NCBI RefSeq assembly: GCF_000612845.1
Contig: NZ_CCAT010000089.1
Location: forward strand, 1-38,185
Length of the DNA: 38,185 bases
Direction of reading: 5' to 3'
Source: Clostridium ihumii AP5
Lineage (GTDB): Bacteria; Bacillota; Clostridia; Clostridiales; Clostridiaceae
Shown one piece after another: positions 35,909-38,185 of the stretch (positions are counted from its first letter, which is position 1; every line of letters begins with the position of its first letter). The notes beneath the pieces were generated by a model. That model saw only the letters and a program-made list of their open reading frames with translations, did no database searches and had not been told where the DNA came from. The translations under genes and the position numbers were made by a program.

Positions 35909-36288
35909 AAAATAAAACACTCCTTTAAAAATGATAATCATATTGTAACATCAATCTTGAATATTTAAAATGTTTAATTATTCTAATGAATACAATGATG
36001 ATGGTAAAAGTACACTTCTATATAAATATTCTAATTTACAATAAGGTAGAACAAAAAATATTTAAATCAAATTCAGTTAACATAAGTTGATATCCTATAA
36101 AAATTTTAAAAAAATATGTAACAAAATATAAATATGGTAAATATTATATTATTATAAAACGACAGAAAACAAAAATAAGAAACAAAAGAATATATTATAA
36201 AAAATAAAAATAAGTGTCAAAAAAGGAAAAAACATCATAGTATGTATTGTACTAAAGAAATAAAAAAATAAAAGGGAGGAATTTTTTT
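35909..36288 (+). promoter_or_regulatory. Upstream region of the Cys-rich cluster, with sigma-K/E-like -10
   Basis: No gene is visible in the gap. CATAGTAT at 36236-36243 matches the CATANNNT core of -10 sites used by sporulation sigma factors of the mother cell. The sequence about 16 bp upstream (GTGTCA) is only a weak -35. A GGGAGGA ribosome binding site lies at the right distance before the first gene. Sporulation control is inference. Confidence 0.35.
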
Positions 36289-36888
36289 ATGGATATGAAT
36301 GCTTTATTAAACTTAATTTCTAGTTTAAACACAGGCGATGGAAACTCAAGTGCTGCTAATGGATATAGTGGAAACTGTGGATGTGAAAATGACAACAATA
36401 ATTGTAATTGTAACAACAACAACAATAATGGTTGCGGTAACAATTGTAACTGCAGTGGAGGAAATAGTTATAGAAGAGGCGGCTTTGGCGGCGGATGGTT
36501 CTTATGGATAATATTATTCTTAATATTCTTCTGTTTCTGTGGATGTGGCGGAAGCGGATTTGGCTGTGGCGGCTATGGAGCAGCTCAACAACCACAACAA
36601 CCACCATATAATCCATGTTGTACACCATGCTGTTCACCATGTGAAATGGTATGTGAACCAGTTTGCTCATGTGACTGCTGCTGTGGAAGCAATAAAAAAT
36701 CTAAAAAGTCTAAAAAAGAATATATCTGTTGTTATATGCCTCAACAACAACCACAACAAAACTATGGATACGGATTTGGCTGCGGAAATGGCTTCGGAGG
36801 CTGCGGTGGCTTTGGCGGATCTTGGATTTGGTGGATAATAATTTTATTATTTATATGCTTTGCTTGGGGCGGCGGAAGAAGATGCTAG
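36289..36888 (+). CDS. Cys/Gly/Asn-rich double-membrane-segment protein
   Basis: I do not recognise a named family. The protein has 199 aa with about 28 cysteines. In order: a short ordinary N-terminus, an Asn/Cys tract (about 30-57), a hydrophobic segment WFLWIILFLIFFCFC (about 70-84), a Gly/Gln/Pro stretch, a dense block of Cys pairs (CCTPCCSPC then CSCDCCC, about 108-135), a Lys/Ser patch, a second Gly/Cys stretch and a second hydrophobic segment WIWWIIILLFICFAW near the C-terminus. The layout recalls small YjcZ-type sporulation proteins with Gly/Cys and one helix, but larger. Many glycines use GGC, unlike the AT-rich neighbours. GGGAGG ribosome binding site. It begins a run of four sulfur-rich genes. 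Confidence 0.85.
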   Translation: MDMNALLNLISSLNTGDGNSSAANGYSGNCGCENDNNNCNCNNNNNNGCGNNCNCSGGNSYRRGGFGGGWFLWIILFLIFFCFCGCGGSGFGCGGYGAAQQPQQPPYNPCCTPCCSPCEMVCEPVCSCDCCCGSNKKSKKSKKEYICCYMPQQQPQQNYGYGFGCGNGFGGCGGFGGSWIWWIIILLFICFAWGGGRRC

Positions 36889-36897
36889 CATAATTTA
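36889..36897 (+). promoter_or_regulatory. CATANNNTA box before the second Cys-rich gene
   Basis: CATAATTTA, directly after the stop codon of the first Cys-rich gene, matches the sigma-K -10 consensus. I see no supporting -35. It is 28 nt before the next start codon, which is close, so it may be chance. Confidence 0.25.
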
Positions 36898-36924
36898 ATG
36901 AATATATAGAAGGAGGGATAATAT

Positions 36925-37287
36925 ATGTTTGGCTTTGGATGTGGAAATGGTTATGGAAACAACGGTGGTGGATGTAATAATATCTGGAGTCCATGTGTTA
37001 TCATTTTGATAATAGCAATATTTTATTATCAAGGCTTATTAAACACTAGGAACTGTAAAGATAACTCAGCAAGGAATGCATTAGTATTACTATTCTTATT
37101 CTTATTATGCAGTGGATGCTGTGGCGGCAATAGAGGATGCAATAATTATGCAAATAATACTATGCCATACTACCCACAACAAATGATGTGTTGTGCACCA
37201 ACAATGAAATGCTGTATGCCAACAATGAAATGCTGTAGACCAGCAATGAAATGTTGTATGCCAGCAATGAAATGCTGTTGTAATTAA
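36925..37287 (+). CDS. Cys-rich membrane protein with CC-x-P-x-M-K repeats
   Basis: A 120-aa protein with no family that I can name. A Gly/Asn/Cys N-terminus (FGFGCGNGYGNNGGG) leads to two hydrophobic segments, CVIILIIAIFYYQGLLN and ALVLLFLFLLCSGCC, joined by a short polar loop with one Cys (RNCKDNS). Then comes a polar region with MPYYP, and the tail is four perfect-length heptads CCAPTMK, CCMPTMK, CCRPAMK, CCMPAMK plus CCCN. Cys and Met dominate the exposed tail, as in soft-metal (Cu(I), Zn) binding or disulfide cross-linking proteins. AAGGAGGG ribosome binding site. The membrane part is homologous to the next gene product. Function unknown. Confidence 0.85.
   Translation: MFGFGCGNGYGNNGGGCNNIWSPCVIILIIAIFYYQGLLNTRNCKDNSARNALVLLFLFLLCSGCCGGNRGCNNYANNTMPYYPQQMMCCAPTMKCCMPTMKCCRPAMKCCMPAMKCCCN
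37189..37272 (+). repeat. Four 21-bp repeats coding CC-x-P-[TA]-M-K
   Basis: Four consecutive 21-bp units with no gap. The Cys, Pro, Met and Lys positions are invariant; the third position is Ala, Met, Arg or Met, and the fifth Thr or Ala. Codons for Cys alternate TGC and TGT, so the DNA has drifted while the protein pattern held. Confidence 0.9.
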
Positions 37288-37349
37288 CCTTGCTAATGTT
37301 ATAGATAGTTACACTCTATATCAACTAAAGATTGAAAGGAGTAGATATT

Positions 37350-37562
37350 ATGTATGGCAATAGGTGTACAGGATTATTCTTACTATTGTTAGTTATAATA
37401 ATTTTAAATCAAGGAAACTTATTGAATTCAAATTGTGAAGCAGGAAAATCAACAATGACATTGATACTAATAGTATGGTTATGGATATATTGCTGCTCAC
37501 GTAACAGAAATAATAATAATAATATACCATATTACCCATGTAGAAGAGTTTGCTGTTGTTAA
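37350..37562 (+). CDS. Small Cys-rich membrane protein, paralogue of the previous gene
   Basis: A 70-aa protein: MYGNRCTG, then hydrophobic LFLLLLVIIILNQGNLL, a polar loop with a Cys (NSNCEAGKS), a second hydrophobic segment TLILIVWLWIYCC, and a tail SRNRNNNNNIPYYP ending RRVCCC. The order of segments, the QG-x-L turn, loop NC, CC after the second helix and PYYP match the preceding 120-aa protein, so they are paralogues; this one lacks the heptad tail. The frame opens at 37332, but AAAGGAG lies just before the ATG at 37350, which is used. Function unknown. Confidence 0.82.
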   Translation: MYGNRCTGLFLLLLVIIILNQGNLLNSNCEAGKSTMTLILIVWLWIYCCSRNRNNNNNIPYYPCRRVCCC

Positions 37563-37593
37563 TATTTTAAAACTAAAGATTACTAATCGCAAT

Positions 37594-37672
37594 AAAACCA
37601 TGGCCCATGTTGGGGGGTTTGAGGTAAAGATAAGATTTTTAGCAGTCCATGTGAAAACATGGATTGCTTTTT
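37594..37672 (+). other. Structured element and terminator in the 37563-37865 gap
   Basis: A hairpin AAACC/GGTTT (37595-37599 with 37616-37620) encloses a CCCATGTTGGG-like inner stem, and after a 20-nt gap comes a strong 12-bp terminator stem (37641-37652 with 37657-37668) capped by a GAAA tetraloop and followed by T residues. The CCATG strings in the first hairpin could also pair with CATGG in the terminator's right arm, which would allow switching. The rest of the gap is AT-rich with nothing I recognise. Confidence 0.55.
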
Positions 37673-37865
37673 AAGATAATATATTAGTACATATAGATAT
37701 AAGCTATAAAACATATAAGATAAACTCAAAAATTAAGATTACTAAAGGAGAGTTTAGAATTATAGAAAAACATTGTAGAAGAAATAAATATAAGAGTAGA
37801 AGAATTTTGAAAATATAAGACTAGTTAAAGTGAAAAGAAAGTATCTTAATTAAAGAGGTGATTAT

Positions 37866-38185
37866 ATGGGAAAACATAAACATAGAAAGAAAAGAGATAA
37901 TGAGCAAGTATATTACGATAATTATCAAATGAATGGGGGGATGAATCCACAAATGAATGGGGGAATGAACCCACAAATGAATGGAGGAATGAACCCACAA
38001 ATGAATGGAGGAATGAACCCACAAATGAATGGAGGAATGAACCCACAAATGAATGGAGGAATGAACCCACAAATGAATGGAGGAATGAACCCACAAATGA
38101 ATGGAGGAATGAATCCACAAATGAATGGAGGAATGAATCCACAAATGAATGGAGGAATGAATCCGCAAATGAATGGGGGAATGAA
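37866..38185 (+). CDS. Met-rich octapeptide-repeat protein, truncated by the window end
   Basis: The gene starts at an ATG with an AAAGAGGTGAT ribosome binding site and has no stop before the window ends, so the 3' end is missing. A basic, His-containing head (MGKHKHRKKRDNEQ, then VYYDNY) is followed at 37926 by tandem copies of QMNGGMNP, ten full and one cut. Met falls at every fourth residue throughout; Gly, Asn, Pro and Gln fill the rest, so the chain should be unstructured. Met-rich repeats occur in copper-binding and oxidant-scavenging proteins, and tandem repeats with basic heads occur in spore-coat proteins; either could apply and neither is shown. The opposite strand is also open over the repeat, an artefact of the repeat. 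Confidence 0.85.
   Translation, partial: MGKHKHRKKRDNEQVYYDNYQMNGGMNPQMNGGMNPQMNGGMNPQMNGGMNPQMNGGMNPQMNGGMNPQMNGGMNPQMNGGMNPQMNGGMNPQMNGGMNPQMNGGM
37926..38185 (+). repeat. 24-bp tandem repeat coding QMNGGMNP
   Basis: Ten complete 24-bp units and 20 bases of an eleventh. Units 3-7 are identical; the others differ only at silent third positions (GGG/GGA, AAC/AAT, CCA/CCG). This points to recent expansion by slippage or recombination. Each unit from the third to the tenth contains GGAGGA directly before an ATG. Confidence 0.97.

Noticed and set aside
36356-36838. Overlapping frames on both strands within the first Cys-rich gene
   Set aside because: Low-complexity Gly/Asn/Cys codon runs lack stops in alternative frames; only the frame at 36289 has a ribosome binding site at the right distance and a sensible membrane layout.
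37821-38168. Long open frames on the minus strand across the right end, rich in Ile/His/Ser or Phe/His/Ser
   Set aside because: They are the reverse complement of the QMNGGMNP repeat; a 24-bp unit without stops in any of these frames keeps them open. No ribosome binding site supports them.
37926-38185. CRISPR array
   Set aside because: Units are directly adjacent with no spacers, differ only at silent codon positions and continue an open reading frame.

Overview
The window is a strongly AT-rich chromosomal segment with AGGAGG-type ribosome binding sites. Its gene content (tig-clpP-clpX-lonB-lon-engB, pflB-pflA, murT-gatD, several HD-GYP and TPR regulators) fits a Gram-positive anaerobe of Clostridium sensu stricto. 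I cannot name the species from the sequence alone. I see no prophage, insertion sequence or CRISPR array.

Layout. Bases 1-623 hold a tRNA cluster: a cut-off tRNA 3' end, two Lys(CTT), Pro(TGG), Gly(TCC) and Arg(TCG). Bases 770-4773 are a loosely packed region with a GNAT acetyltransferase, a small XRE repressor, a 66-aa orphan, a well-formed candidate small RNA (about 3408-3594) and a secreted metallo-beta-lactamase-fold lipoprotein. Bases 5262-12119 carry a PepD dipeptidase, an operon with two HD-GYP c-di-GMP phosphodiesterase paralogues flanking a rhomboid protease, a viroplasmin/RNase H fusion, a rhodanese and an easily missed 56-aa gene. Bases 12554-19329 hold two tandem HTH-TPR regulators, the convergent murT-gatD pair (lipid II amidation) and a membrane-anchored TPR protein. 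Bases 19542-24568 hold an Xaa-Pro aminopeptidase, a YbjN-like protein and pflB-pflA (anaerobic pyruvate cleavage). Bases 25621-35127 are the conserved protein quality-control block (trigger factor, ClpP, ClpX, LonB, Lon) ending in the ribosome-assembly GTPase EngB, followed by a convergent CPBP membrane protease.

The most unusual part is the right end, 36289-38185. Four consecutive genes encode sulfur-rich, low-complexity proteins. Three are small membrane-spanning proteins packed with Cys-Cys pairs. The fourth runs off the window and is built from an 8-residue repeat (QMNGGMNP) that puts a methionine at exactly every fourth position. Two of the Cys-rich proteins share a recognisable architecture, and one carries four copies of a CC-x-P-[TA]-M-K heptad. 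Sporulation-type -10 boxes lie upstream of two of them. I know of no described system with this exact make-up; a spore-coat/exosporium or thiol/thioether metal- or oxidant-buffering layer is my inference, not an established function.

Other non-coding structure: many intrinsic terminators (several shared by convergent genes), three copies of a decayed interspersed repeat in the same orientation, and a pair of TTGTACAA palindromes around the promoter region of the 56-aa gene. Start sites were moved from the longest reading frame where a Shine-Dalgarno sequence clearly favoured an internal start (PepD, rhomboid, GatD, Xaa-Pro aminopeptidase, Lon, CPBP protease, third Cys-rich protein).
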